Assembly (NCBI GenBank): GCA_949471785.1
Contig: CASWRE010000015.1
Coordinates: forward strand, 1-64,000
DNA from: an uncultured Lachnospiraceae bacterium
Lineage (GTDB): Bacteria; Bacillota; Clostridia; Lachnospirales; Lachnospiraceae
DNA length: 64,000 nt
Direction: 5' to 3'
In this document: piece after piece, positions 33,691 through 42,326 of the stretch
Numbering within the stretch: position 1 is the stretch's first letter
Layout: each line of letters starts with the position of its first letter
Notes under the pieces: model-generated
Database searches by the model: none
Told to the model about the DNA's origin: nothing
What the model saw: the letters and a program-made list of their open reading frames with translations, nothing else
Translations under genes and position numbers: made by a program

Positions 33691-36600
33691 TGCGATTGGT
33701 CCCTATGCGGGGAAACTTCCGGAAATAGAGTTTGATACCTTTGAAGAAAAGGGGCTGTTTTTAATATCCGGGGACACTGGGGCTGGGAAAACTACGATAT
33801 TTGATGCGATATGCTTTGCACTATATGGAACGACCAGCGGAACATACAGGGATACGGAAAATCTGAGAAGCGAGTACGCCAGGGATTCTGTCAAGAGCTA
33901 TGTGGACTTTTATTTTTCACATCAGGGGCGTGAATTTCATGTCTGGAGACAGCCGTCCTATGAAAGAAAAAAGCAGCGTGGTTCCGGTGTGACATCGGAG
34001 AAGGAAAAAGCGATTTTTTATGAAGAGGGACAGGCGCCGATCGAGGGCCTGAAACAGGTGAAACGTGCGGTGGAGGAGCTGCTGCACATAGATGAGAAGC
34101 AGTTTAAACAGATCGTGATGATCGCACAGGGGGAATTCCGGGATTTACTGAATGCAAAAACGGAGCAGAGAACAAAGATACTGCGTACGATATTTCTGAC
34201 AAGCGGATACAAAAATATAGAAGACAGGCTGAAAGATCGAATGGATGCAAGCGGCAAGATCAAGGCGAAAGCGGAAGCCAGTATGATTCAGCATTTTGGG
34301 GATGTGTCGGCAGATGAAGCAGATGAGATTTCAGACGAATTGGAGGAGCTTAAGAGCAGGGCGGCAGGGTCAGGGAGCACATGGAATTTAGAGGAGATCT
34401 TGGACATAATGGAGCGCCTGATCCTATCAGACCAGGAACGATTAAAGTGCGTGGAAGCCGACCTGAAAAAAGCAGAGGCGGAGCTGGAGCAGACGAATAA
34501 AAAGCTTGTGCTTGCCAAGACAAATAACAGCTTCATCGAAAAAAGAGAGAAACTTGAGAAGGAAAAAGAGGATCTTAAAAAAAGACATACGGAAATAGAT
34601 GAAAAAAGACTGCTTTTGGACAAACAAAAGAAAGCTACCCGTAATGTGAATCCATCTTATGTTGTGTGGCGGAAAAAGTGTGAAGAGGTATCTGGGACCA
34701 TAAATCAGATTAACACAGCCAAAACCAGTCTGGAGGAAGCGAAAGCAGCCGTAAAGCAGGCGGAAGACGCGCTTGACGGCGCTAAAAAGCGGGAGCCGGA
34801 GGTCGACAGATTAAAGCAGGTGATAAGCAGGATTGACGATGAGGAGCAGAAATATCAGCAAAAGGAAGAACTCGAAGCAAAGCGGAAAGAACTTGCAGAA
34901 TCGGATAAAAAGCTCAGCACAGAAGAAGCGGATTTAAAGGAAAATGAGAAAGCCCTTAAAGAAAAGATCGAATCCCTGAATAAGACAGTTAAGGAATTAA
35001 GGGATAAGCCGGCTGAACTGATAGAGGCAAAAAATCAGAGTGAAAAGTTAACGGGGCTTATGGAGGTTTTGAATACGATCATAGCTGACCAGATTCCGGA
35101 AAGGGAAAAAAGGAAAAGGGCGCTTTCAAAAAAACAGAAATCATTTTTAGCGGCACGTGATAAATATGAGGAGGCAAGCGGCAGAAGAGAAGAGGCTGAA
35201 CGCATGCTTGAAGACAGCAGAGCCGGGATTTTGGCGGGAAAACTTGTAGAAGGCGAGAAATGTCCGGTGTGTGGTTCCGTGCATCATCCGGAACCGGCTA
35301 AGCGGAAAGAATCTTCGATCTCAGAAGATGAGTTTAAAAAACTTCAGGAAGAGGAGGCTGAACTTCAGGAGGAAAAGAACCGTGCAAATACAGAAGCAGA
35401 AAAAGCAAAGACATCATTGGAGGAATTCGAGGGGCGGCTTGGGGCAACGATCCTGGAATGCATGAAAAGTCCGTTTCTGGACATGGAGGGGGAGGAAGAA
35501 TCCCTTGAGGAATTGATCGGGGCTGTAAAGGAAGCAAAACCGCAGGTTGAAACGATGTCAGAGGAATACCGTCAAAAATGCATTGTCCTTGAAAAGGATT
35601 GCGGGAAGCTGAAAAAGGCTGAAAAAGATCTGGAAGCTGCCCGGGGAGATGAAACAGAGAAACTCGATTCCCAAAAAGAGGAGCTCGGCAAAAGCAGGAA
35701 AAAAATAGAACAGGAGATGGCGGAAACGCAGGCCATATTAGGGACGTTTGAAAACTTGAGCTTTCCCGATTGGAAAACAGCAAAAAGAGAGAGAAGCCAG
35801 GCAGAGGCAAAGAAAAATAAGATAGCAGAGGATATCACGGAGGCAGAGGAGAAAAAGAAAAAAGCGGATAACAAGGTTACCGCTGCCATGTCAGAGTGGG
35901 AGACATGGAATGGCAGCCTGGGGCAGCAGGAGCAGGATGCGGAAGATTTAAAAAAGAAGCTGGATAAAGAAGTCCGTGCGAATGGCTTCTCGTCTGTGGA
36001 GGAAATGATAACATATGTTGTGAAGGAAGATGATATCACATCGTCGGATACGGTGATCCATGAATATGACCAGGCTGTTGTGACGAATGAGAAACAGCTT
36101 TCAGATGCCCGGCTGGATGCAGAAGGGAAAAAGGTGATAGACATTGAAGCATTAAAGGCGGTATGTGATGAGCAGAGTGCAAATACAGGTCTGATCAGGA
36201 AGAACTACCACAATAGTGAAAACAGAATACGTACAAATAAAGAGAAACAGAAGAGCATTCTTGCCAGGAGAGAAGAATTGGAAAAGGCACGTAAAGAGAA
36301 TGCAATCTGTCAGCGGCTTTATCGTCTGGTCAAGGGTACAACCGGAAACGGAAAGATCACGCTGGAGCAGTACATACAGGCTGCCGGATTTGACGGGATC
36401 GTCGCTGCTGCAAACAGACGGCTGCTGCCGATGAGCAACGGGCAGTATGAGCTGTATCGTCAGGAGAATTCCCTGAGTAAGAAAAGCGATAATTTTCTTG
36501 ACCTGGAAGTGTTAGATCATTATACGGGACACAGAAGGCCGGTGGGAAATCTTTCCGGCGGGGAAAGCTTTAAGGCTTCCCTGAGTCTTGCCCTGGGACT

Positions 36601-36847
36601 ATCTGATACGGTGTCGTCTAATCTTGGCGGTGTGCAGATGGATGCACTCTTTGTGGATGAAGGCTTTGGGACGTTAGACCGCAGATCGATTGACAGCGCC
36701 ATGGAAATCTTGATAAACCTGACCGGAAGCAACAAGCTGGTGGGGATCATCAGCCACAGGGAGGAGCTTATGGAGAATATCCCACAGCAGATCAGGGTCA
36801 GGAAGACAAAAGATGGAAGCCAGATTACTATTGAACGGGTTCTATAG
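33665..36847 (+). CDS. sbcC: Nuclease SbcCD subunit C (Rad50-like ATPase)
   Basis: The 1060-residue SMC-like ATPase has Walker A SGDTGAGKTT (about residue 36) and two long coiled-coil arms of Lys/Glu-rich sequence. The zinc-hook CPVC (Cys533, Cys536) sits at the tip. The C-terminal head carries signature LSGGESFKASL and Walker B ALFVDEGFG. It partners SbcD in the overlapping upstream gene. It is convergent with the two-component genes that follow, with only 23 bp between stop codons and no clear terminator. Confidence 0.95.
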   Translation: MKPMKLIISAIGPYAGKLPEIEFDTFEEKGLFLISGDTGAGKTTIFDAICFALYGTTSGTYRDTENLRSEYARDSVKSYVDFYFSHQGREFHVWRQPSYERKKQRGSGVTSEKEKAIFYEEGQAPIEGLKQVKRAVEELLHIDEKQFKQIVMIAQGEFRDLLNAKTEQRTKILRTIFLTSGYKNIEDRLKDRMDASGKIKAKAEASMIQHFGDVSADEADEISDELEELKSRAAGSGSTWNLEEILDIMERLILSDQERLKCVEADLKKAEAELEQTNKKLVLAKTNNSFIEKREKLEKEKEDLKKRHTEIDEKRLLLDKQKKATRNVNPSYVVWRKKCEEVSGTINQINTAKTSLEEAKAAVKQAEDALDGAKKREPEVDRLKQVISRIDDEEQKYQQKEELEAKRKELAESDKKLSTEEADLKENEKALKEKIESLNKTVKELRDKPAELIEAKNQSEKLTGLMEVLNTIIADQIPEREKRKRALSKKQKSFLAARDKYEEASGRREEAERMLEDSRAGILAGKLVEGEKCPVCGSVHHPEPAKRKESSISEDEFKKLQEEEAELQEEKNRANTEAEKAKTSLEEFEGRLGATILECMKSPFLDMEGEEESLEELIGAVKEAKPQVETMSEEYRQKCIVLEKDCGKLKKAEKDLEAARGDETEKLDSQKEELGKSRKKIEQEMAETQAILGTFENLSFPDWKTAKRERSQAEAKKNKIAEDITEAEEKKKKADNKVTAAMSEWETWNGSLGQQEQDAEDLKKKLDKEVRANGFSSVEEMITYVVKEDDITSSDTVIHEYDQAVVTNEKQLSDARLDAEGKKVIDIEALKAVCDEQSANTGLIRKNYHNSENRIRTNKEKQKSILARREELEKARKENAICQRLYRLVKGTTGNGKITLEQYIQAAGFDGIVAAANRRLLPMSNGQYELYRQENSLSKKSDNFLDLEVLDHYTGHRRPVGNLSGGESFKASLSLALGLSDTVSSNLGGVQMDALFVDEGFGTLDRRSIDSAMEILINLTGSNKLVGIISHREELMENIPQQIRVRKTKDGSQITIERVL

Positions 36848-36870
36848 TCTCTTTATGTCGTTTTTTGGTT

Positions 36871-38187
36871 TCACGTCCCGCCTCGCAGTATCACGTTTGC
36901 GGCAAACACCCCGTTTCCGTAATAGAACCGAACATACCCGCCGTTTTTTTCCGCAGTATGGCGAACGGCCTGCAAGCCTATCCCCTCCCCCGGACGCTTG
37001 CATGAAAGGAATACGCCGTCCTTTTCCCGGACCCTCCCGTCATAGGTATTTTCTACGGACAGCAGCACCATATGGCTGGAATGCAGGCGTGCCGTTACTT
37101 TGGTCTGCCGTCTTTCGGGTGCGGTTTTCATGCCGGCCTCTATCGCGTTTTCCAGGAGGTTGGACAGGACGGAACAGAGGTCGGTCTCCGGCACGGGAAG
37201 CCGCGGGGGCAGGTCAAGTGAAAAAGTGACCGGGATGCCCTGTTCCCTGTGCCTCATAGCAAAATACCCGGCCACGCTGTCCACGGCGGTATTTTCACAC
37301 AGCCCCAGATCGCCCTCCGGGGTGCTGCCCTGTACTTCGTCAAGATATGAGGCAAGGCGCTCCCAATTCCCCTGCGCGGCAAAACTCTGCAGGATATGGA
37401 AATGGTGGCGCATATCGTGACGCGACTGGCGCGTCTGCTCGATGGCGGCCCGCAGGCTGTCGTACCGCGCCTGCTGCATGGAGAGAAGCTGGTTTTCCCG
37501 CCGGAGGCGGTCATTGTGGTTCATACTGGAGGCCATGAGGTAAAAGAGCGCATAGAACAGAAGGAGCAGGAACAGGAATAAAAGGCTGAGCAGGAGATAG
37601 AGATGCCGAAGCCGCCTCTGCCCTAAGATATCCGGGGTCAGGGAGAGTATGAAAAGATTTAGGCCGATAAACAGAAGCGGCAGAATCCAGAATACGTACC
37701 ATGTCTGCGCGAAAGCCTCATCGTCCAGCAGCCGTCTGGCGGCATGGGTGGCCGGGTGCCAGACTGCCAGAACGGACAGGCAGCACATCGCGAACCAGGA
37801 CAGCGCTCCGCAAAAGGAAAGGGCCGGCGCGGGCCCCCCCGGATGCAAGATACCGTTTAGCGCAAGAGCGGCATTGCCCATGCAGGAAAATGCGCCGCAT
37901 ATGGCAAGGAATACGCTGACAGATTTCCAGCGGGTGATCCTGAGCGTATGTACATAGAAAAAGCCCATGGCAGCCGCGGCAGGAAAAAACAGCCAGATCG
38001 TTTCCACATGGAAAAGGAAGCTTACGACGCCGCCTGCGAGACAGAGAAAGATCGTCAGGGGGACAGTTACCGCCGCAAGCCTCACGGGGGGCATCCGCAA
38101 ATACCTTTTCATGGGCAGATAGGCAAGCAGCATACCCGGCAGAAGTATCATAAGTTCTATCGAAGGACATAACAATTCCGTCATCAT
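36871..38187 (-). CDS. GHKL sensor histidine kinase of the second LytTR system
   Basis: The 438-residue membrane kinase has about seven N-terminal hydrophobic helices. A linker is followed by the phospho-acceptor region TRQSRHDMRHHFHIL, N box NLLENAIEAGM and glycine box GEGIGLQAVRHTAEKNGG. It overlaps the regulator gene by ATGA. Neighbour DNA is richer in G and C than the defence island. Divergence from the NRPS run and the direct repeats at 39069-39096 suggest that it controls that run. The stimulus is unknown. Confidence 0.9.
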   Translation of the reverse strand: MMTELLCPSIELMILLPGMLLAYLPMKRYLRMPPVRLAAVTVPLTIFLCLAGGVVSFLFHVETIWLFFPAAAAMGFFYVHTLRITRWKSVSVFLAICGAFSCMGNAALALNGILHPGGPAPALSFCGALSWFAMCCLSVLAVWHPATHAARRLLDDEAFAQTWYVFWILPLLFIGLNLFILSLTPDILGQRRLRHLYLLLSLLFLFLLLLFYALFYLMASSMNHNDRLRRENQLLSMQQARYDSLRAAIEQTRQSRHDMRHHFHILQSFAAQGNWERLASYLDEVQGSTPEGDLGLCENTAVDSVAGYFAMRHREQGIPVTFSLDLPPRLPVPETDLCSVLSNLLENAIEAGMKTAPERRQTKVTARLHSSHMVLLSVENTYDGRVREKDGVFLSCKRPGEGIGLQAVRHTAEKNGGYVRFYYGNGVFAANVILRGGT

Positions 38188-38900
38188 TTCTCCCTCCTTC
38201 CAAAGAGGAAATCCCCGAAAGCCATTTTTGCGGCCTTAGCGAGGTCGCGGCTGACGGGAACCCTTTTCCCGTTTTTCAGGATAAAGTCCGCGCCGTCAAA
38301 ATCACCGGCGTGTTCCATATTTACGATGACGCCCCGGCTGCAGGGAAAAAAACGCCCGTCCGTAAGGCCGGCACAGAACTCCCGGAAGGTCTGGCGCGCC
38401 ACGGTCTCCCGCCCGTCCGCCCGGTAGATATGTATCTGGTGCTGGTGGTGCTGTGCATAAAGGATTTCCCGGAAGCGCAGCCGGATGGGGCCGCCCACGG
38501 CGTTTACCTCAATATACCTGTCATCGGCGGGGAGCCGCTTTATGATCTCGTCAAACAAAGCTGCCAGGTCTGCCTCCGTGCAGGGCTTTACCAGATAGTG
38601 GAACGCCCGGACGCGGAAACCGTCGAGCGCGTGGTCGGTGGAGGTAGTGGTGAATACAAGCAGACAGTCTGGGTCAAAGCGGCGCAGGGCCTGCGCCGTA
38701 TCTACTCCATTCTCATTTCCCATGTAAATATCAAGGAACACAAGGTCAAACCGTTCTTTTTTTGCGGCGGCAAGAAAATCCGCGCCGGAGGCATACTCAA
38801 AGGTTACGCTGTCAAGGGAAAGGCGGGCAACCTGTACATCCAGCTCTGTGTTCAGGCATTTCCGTTCTGATGCAATGTCATCCACAATGGCGATCCGCAT
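38184..38900 (-). CDS. LytTR-family response regulator of the second system
   Basis: The 238-residue regulator has receiver motifs VDD at the N-terminus, phospho-acceptor Asp in LVFLDIYMG, Thr in VFTTTSTDHAL and Lys in YLVKPCTEAD. A LytTR domain follows (about 130-235: EILYAQHHQHQIHIY, FFPCSRGVIVNMEHAGDF). The start at 38900 follows AGGAGGG. It is transcribed away from the STAS-to-NRPS run across a 308-bp control region that holds a hairpin repeat, two LytTR-like half-sites and a promoter. Confidence 0.92.
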   Translation of the reverse strand: MRIAIVDDIASERKCLNTELDVQVARLSLDSVTFEYASGADFLAAAKKERFDLVFLDIYMGNENGVDTAQALRRFDPDCLLVFTTTSTDHALDGFRVRAFHYLVKPCTEADLAALFDEIIKRLPADDRYIEVNAVGGPIRLRFREILYAQHHQHQIHIYRADGRETVARQTFREFCAGLTDGRFFPCSRGVIVNMEHAGDFDGADFILKNGKRVPVSRDLAKAAKMAFGDFLFGRREK

Positions 38901-38927
38901 GAAAAGCCCTCCTTTAGTCAAAAAATA

Positions 38928-38983
38928 GTAACTGTTCAGTACCTTCACAGTTACGATGCAAAATCCAATTTAAATCGCCTGCG
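38928..38983 (-). repeat. Hairpin intergenic repeat, copy 2
   Basis: Read on the minus strand this matches copy 1 (6429-6484) over about 56 bp with one or two differences. It contains the ACAGTTAC-type hairpin (38928-38955) plus the GGATTTTGCATC and GCAGGCGATT flank. Here it lies in the leader of the response regulator gene, 27 bp before its ATG. Confidence 0.75.
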
Positions 38984-39068
38984 CTCATTGTATCATAGCA
39001 TAAAACGGAGGGAAAAGCGAGAATCTGAAAAAAGGTTTTGTCAAGCTCTGAATTTGGAAAGTCAACAT

Positions 39069-39135
39069 ACAATTCGGGACGGATTTTTACAATTCGTGCC
39101 ATGGCTATGGTAAAACGCGGGGGAGACTGTATACT
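39069..39135 (+). promoter_or_regulatory. LytTR-like direct repeats and promoter of the NRPS run
   Basis: ACAATTCG occurs at 39069-39076 and 39089-39096, 20 bp apart. The similarity extends to TACAATTCGGGAC versus TACAATTCGTGCC. Downstream is a -10 of TATACT (39130-39135) whose -35 region is poor (ATGGTA). A paired repeat just upstream of a weak -35 is the usual layout for LytTR activation. The STAS gene begins 73 bp after the -10. Confidence 0.5.
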
Positions 39136-39208
39136 AAAACTATATGCCCATGTGTTGCGGGCAATAGAATGCTTCTTTAGCAGGAAGAGGGAATCAGGAG
39201 GGAAAAAT

Positions 39209-39505
39209 ATGGACATCAGTAAAAATCAGACGGACAAGTCGCTGGACATCGCGCTGGCGGGCAGGCTCGACACAACGACCGCGCCGAAGCTTGAGGCAGA
39301 ATTAAAGCAGAGCATAGGCGACAACACCGAGCTTAACCTTGACTTCGCAAAGCTGGAGTACATATCTTCTGCAGGGCTGCGCGTTCTGCTGGCTGCGCAG
39401 AAGGTTATGAACAGGCAGGGAAAGATGGTTATCCGCAATGTCAATGACGTTATCTCCGAGGTGTTCGAGGTAACGGGCTTTTCGGATATTTTGACTATCG
39501 AGTGA
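39209..39505 (+). CDS. STAS-domain anti-sigma-factor antagonist (RsbV/SpoIIAA-like)
   Basis: The 98-residue protein is a single STAS domain. LDIALAGRLDTTTAPKLEAEL is followed by the phosphorylation-site segment LEYISSAGLRVLLAA, where one of the two Ser residues is the expected kinase target. Unphosphorylated STAS antagonists bind RsbW-type kinases and free their targets. The PP2C phosphatase (45712) and RsbW-like kinase (47327) of this run complete the switch. No sigma factor gene is present, so the target may be something else. The start at 39209 follows CAGGAGGG. Confidence 0.93.
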   Translation: MDISKNQTDKSLDIALAGRLDTTTAPKLEAELKQSIGDNTELNLDFAKLEYISSAGLRVLLAAQKVMNRQGKMVIRNVNDVISEVFEVTGFSDILTIE

Positions 39506-39601
39506 GCATCTGCCGTTTCACTGCGGAAAAATCGAGAATATCAAGTCGAGAATGACAGTAATCAACCGATTTGCGCCAGATAGCGGGAGGAGGGGAAACC
39601 A

Positions 39602-41158
39602 ATGGATCGGATTATAAAAAGGCGCGGCGTACGTGTCGCACTGTGCTGGCTGCCGGTTTTGCTGTTCGTATTTTTAACGCCGGGATTGTCAGTCTGCGCG
39701 GCAGAAACCACGGTCAATGCAGCAGAACCGGAATACGGTAGTCTGGATGAGATTGCCGGAAAAAAAATAGGGATGATTACCGGGTTTGATACGGTATTGA
39801 AAGGCGCCCTGGATCATGAGAATACGTTTGTCTATTATCCCACAGCAACGGATTCGGTTACTGCGCTGCGGGCCGGCAGGGTGGACGCCGTGTGCCTGGA
39901 TGAGCCGGTTGCGCGTCTGGCCGTCCATGCAAATGAGGGGATTTGTATCATGCCGGACACTGTCGCCGAAGCGGAATATGGGATTGTTTTCCCCAAAAAC
40001 AGTCCGTTTCTGGAATCTTTTAATACTGTAATTAAGCAGTTTTGGGAAGACGGTACGATAGAAGCCCTGGAAAACAAATGGATGGACGGGGATGAAGAGG
40101 AAAAATCGCTGATCCGTCAGGACTGGGAGGGTAAAAACGGCACGATACGCTATTACCACGACGCCACGTACAATCCGATGTGCTATATCGGCAAAGGCGG
40201 GGAGAGCGCAGGCTATGACCTGGATCTTGTGCTTATGGCGGCAAAAGAGCTGGATTTGAAAGTGGAAATGTCCATCTGTGATTTTGACGCGCTTGTCCCG
40301 GCCATTCAAAGCGGGAAAGCGGATATTGCCAGCGGGTGTATGGATATTACAGAGGAAAAGAAAAAATATGTCGATTTTTCCGATCCATACTGTAAGAGCG
40401 CCGTCGTTTTGCTTGTACGCGACCGCGGCGTCCGGGAATCTGCAGGGGGTTTTTGGGAAGGGCTGCGGCAGAGCTTTTACAGTACCTTTATCGAAGAAAA
40501 CCGCTGGCAGATGATTTTAGACGGGCTTGGTATTACGGTGTTGATTTCTGTACTGTCCGGAATTTTCGGGCTTCTTATGGGGTTTGGCCTGTGTATGCTG
40601 AGGCGCATGAAACAAAAGCCTGTCAGGCTGGGCGCCGCCGCATATATCCGTCTGGTCCAGGGAATGCCCATCGTTGTGTTTCTGATGATATTGTTTTACA
40701 TTATTTTTGGTTCGGTGGATGTTTCCGGAATTGTAGTGGCGGTTATCGGTTTCTCAATTAATTTCAGCGCTTATACGTCGGAAATGATACGAAATGGCCT
40801 GGATACCGTGGAGAAGGGGCAGTCAGAAGCTGCTTTTGCCATGGGGTATACAAGGAGCCAGACTTTTTGGAAAATCGTATTTCCGCAGGCGGCAATGCGT
40901 TTTTTGCCGGTGCTGAAAGGAGAATTTATTTCGATGGTAAAAATGACCTCTGTCGTCGGCTATATTGCGGTGCAGGATTTGACAAAGGTGTCTGATATTA
41001 TCCGCTCTCATACGATGGACGCATTCTTCCCGCTGATTGCCACGGCGGTGATCTATTTTGCGATAGCAAACCTTATGACGGGCGCGCTTTCCTATGCGGA
41101 ACACAGTATTGACCCGAAACGCAGGAAACGCGAAGTAAAGGGGGTGGAACCGCGATGA
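39602..41158 (+). CDS. Amino-acid-type ABC importer: binding domains fused to permease
   Basis: The 518-residue protein begins with an export signal (about 1-33, ending VCAAE). Two segments resemble family-3 solute-binding domains: residues about 45-175 ([16 protein letters not shown] to [10 protein letters not shown]) and about 180-285 ([14 protein letters not shown] to YVDFSDPY). A permease domain of the His/Gln type follows (about 300-505) with the EAA-like loop [22 protein letters not shown] (here given in part). Both binding domains are shorter than the usual 220 residues, so they may be partial or intertwined. The next gene overlaps by 4 bp and encodes the ATPase. It probably imports an amino acid or similar precursor. 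Confidence 0.88.
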   Translation: MDRIIKRRGVRVALCWLPVLLFVFLTPGLSVCAAETTVNAAEPEYGSLDEIAGKKIGMITGFDTVLKGALDHENTFVYYPTATDSVTALRAGRVDAVCLDEPVARLAVHANEGICIMPDTVAEAEYGIVFPKNSPFLESFNTVIKQFWEDGTIEALENKWMDGDEEEKSLIRQDWEGKNGTIRYYHDATYNPMCYIGKGGESAGYDLDLVLMAAKELDLKVEMSICDFDALVPAIQSGKADIASGCMDITEEKKKYVDFSDPYCKSAVVLLVRDRGVRESAGGFWEGLRQSFYSTFIEENRWQMILDGLGITVLISVLSGIFGLLMGFGLCMLRRMKQKPVRLGAAAYIRLVQGMPIVVFLMILFYIIFGSVDVSGIVVAVIGFSINFSAYTSEMIRNGLDTVEKGQSEAAFAMGYTRSQTFWKIVFPQAAMRFLPVLKGEFISMVKMTSVVGYIAVQDLTKVSDIIRSHTMDAFFPLIATAVIYFAIANLMTGALSYAEHSIDPKRRKREVKGVEPR

Positions 41159-42249
41159 TACAGATTTCACATTTACGGAAAGAATATGCGTCAGTGACGC
41201 CGTTAAAGGATATCAGCGCCGAAATCAAAAAAGGGGAAGTCATATCCATTATCGGTCCTTCCGGAACGGGGAAGTCCACGCTTTTGCGCTGCATCAACCT
41301 GTTGGAAACGCCTACAGGCGGAGAGATTGTCATTGACGGGGAAACGATTACGGATAAAAAATGCAGAATCCATCTGGTCAGGCGGAAGATGGGGATGGTA
41401 TTTCAGGGGTTCCATTTGTTTTCCCATATGACGATCATTGAAAATATCATGGCGGGGCCGGTGGATTTGCTGCACAAGCCGCGCCAGGAAGCGTATGAGC
41501 GGGGCATGGAGCTGCTGCGTATGGTCGGGCTTGCGGATAAAGCGCTGGCTTTTGCCGATGAACTCTCCGGCGGCCAGAAACAGCGGGCGGCGATTGCGCG
41601 TACCTTATCCATGGAACCTGAAATTATCCTGTTCGACGAACCGACCAGCGCGCTGGACCCGACTATGGTAGGAGAAGTGCTCGCCGTTATTCGGACGCTG
41701 GCCGGGCAGGGGCTGACCATGCTGATTGTGACGCATGAAATGAAATTTGCGCGGGATGTATCTACGCGCATCTTTTATATGGATCAGGGGGAGATTTACG
41801 AAGACGGGACGCCGGAGCAGATATTTGAACACCCGCGGCGGGAGCGTACAAGGCAGTTTATCCGCCGCCTGAAAGTATTCACCGCGTCTATAAATTCGAG
41901 GGATTTTGATTTTATCGGCATGAACAGCCAGATAGAAGAATATGGGCGCAGACATCTGATTCCGCAGAAAATCATTTACCATTTCCAGGAAATATTTGAA
42001 GAATTGTGTGTACAGATACTGCTGCCGGTACTGCCGGAAGATGTCTCGATACAGCTTACGGCCGCATATTCCCAGGAAGAGTCCTGTATACAATTGCGGG
42101 TGCAGTATAACGGGTCCGCTTTTGACCCGTCGGATTGCGACAACCCGACGGCCCTGGCGCTGGTAAAGTATGCGTCTAAGAAACTGGAATACCTGGGGTA
42201 TTCCGCGGAGGATGGGATGAATACTGTGGTTCTTACAATCGAGGAATAG
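41155..42249 (+). CDS. GlnQ-type ABC ATPase with a C-terminal RsbW-like domain
   Basis: Residues 1-245 are a polar amino acid importer ATPase: Walker [10 protein letters not shown], signature LSGGQKQR, Walker [13 protein letters not shown] and switch His in IVTHEMKFA. The usual protein ends here, but about 120 residues follow. These contain FEELCVQIL and the segment [13 protein letters not shown], then [18 protein letters not shown] and [11 protein letters not shown]. The pattern matches the C-terminal half of RsbW/GHKL ATPases and is shared with both MATE proteins of this run. The N-box Asn of the kinase family is replaced by Gln, so this domain may bind rather than phosphorylate. The fusion is unusual. 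Confidence 0.85.
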   Translation: MIQISHLRKEYASVTPLKDISAEIKKGEVISIIGPSGTGKSTLLRCINLLETPTGGEIVIDGETITDKKCRIHLVRRKMGMVFQGFHLFSHMTIIENIMAGPVDLLHKPRQEAYERGMELLRMVGLADKALAFADELSGGQKQRAAIARTLSMEPEIILFDEPTSALDPTMVGEVLAVIRTLAGQGLTMLIVTHEMKFARDVSTRIFYMDQGEIYEDGTPEQIFEHPRRERTRQFIRRLKVFTASINSRDFDFIGMNSQIEEYGRRHLIPQKIIYHFQEIFEELCVQILLPVLPEDVSIQLTAAYSQEESCIQLRVQYNGSAFDPSDCDNPTALALVKYASKKLEYLGYSAEDGMNTVVLTIEE

Positions 42250-42326
42250 GATCTTCATCTCCGCGAAACAGAGGGTGAGAACATCATAAGGGGTTCGTTT
42301 GACGAACAAATAAAAGGGGGAATGTT

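Noticed and set aside
42286-42308. Short GTTCGT / ACGAAC hairpin before the first MATE gene
   Set aside because: The stem is six base pairs and has no T run, so it is too weak to call a terminator or regulatory RNA.
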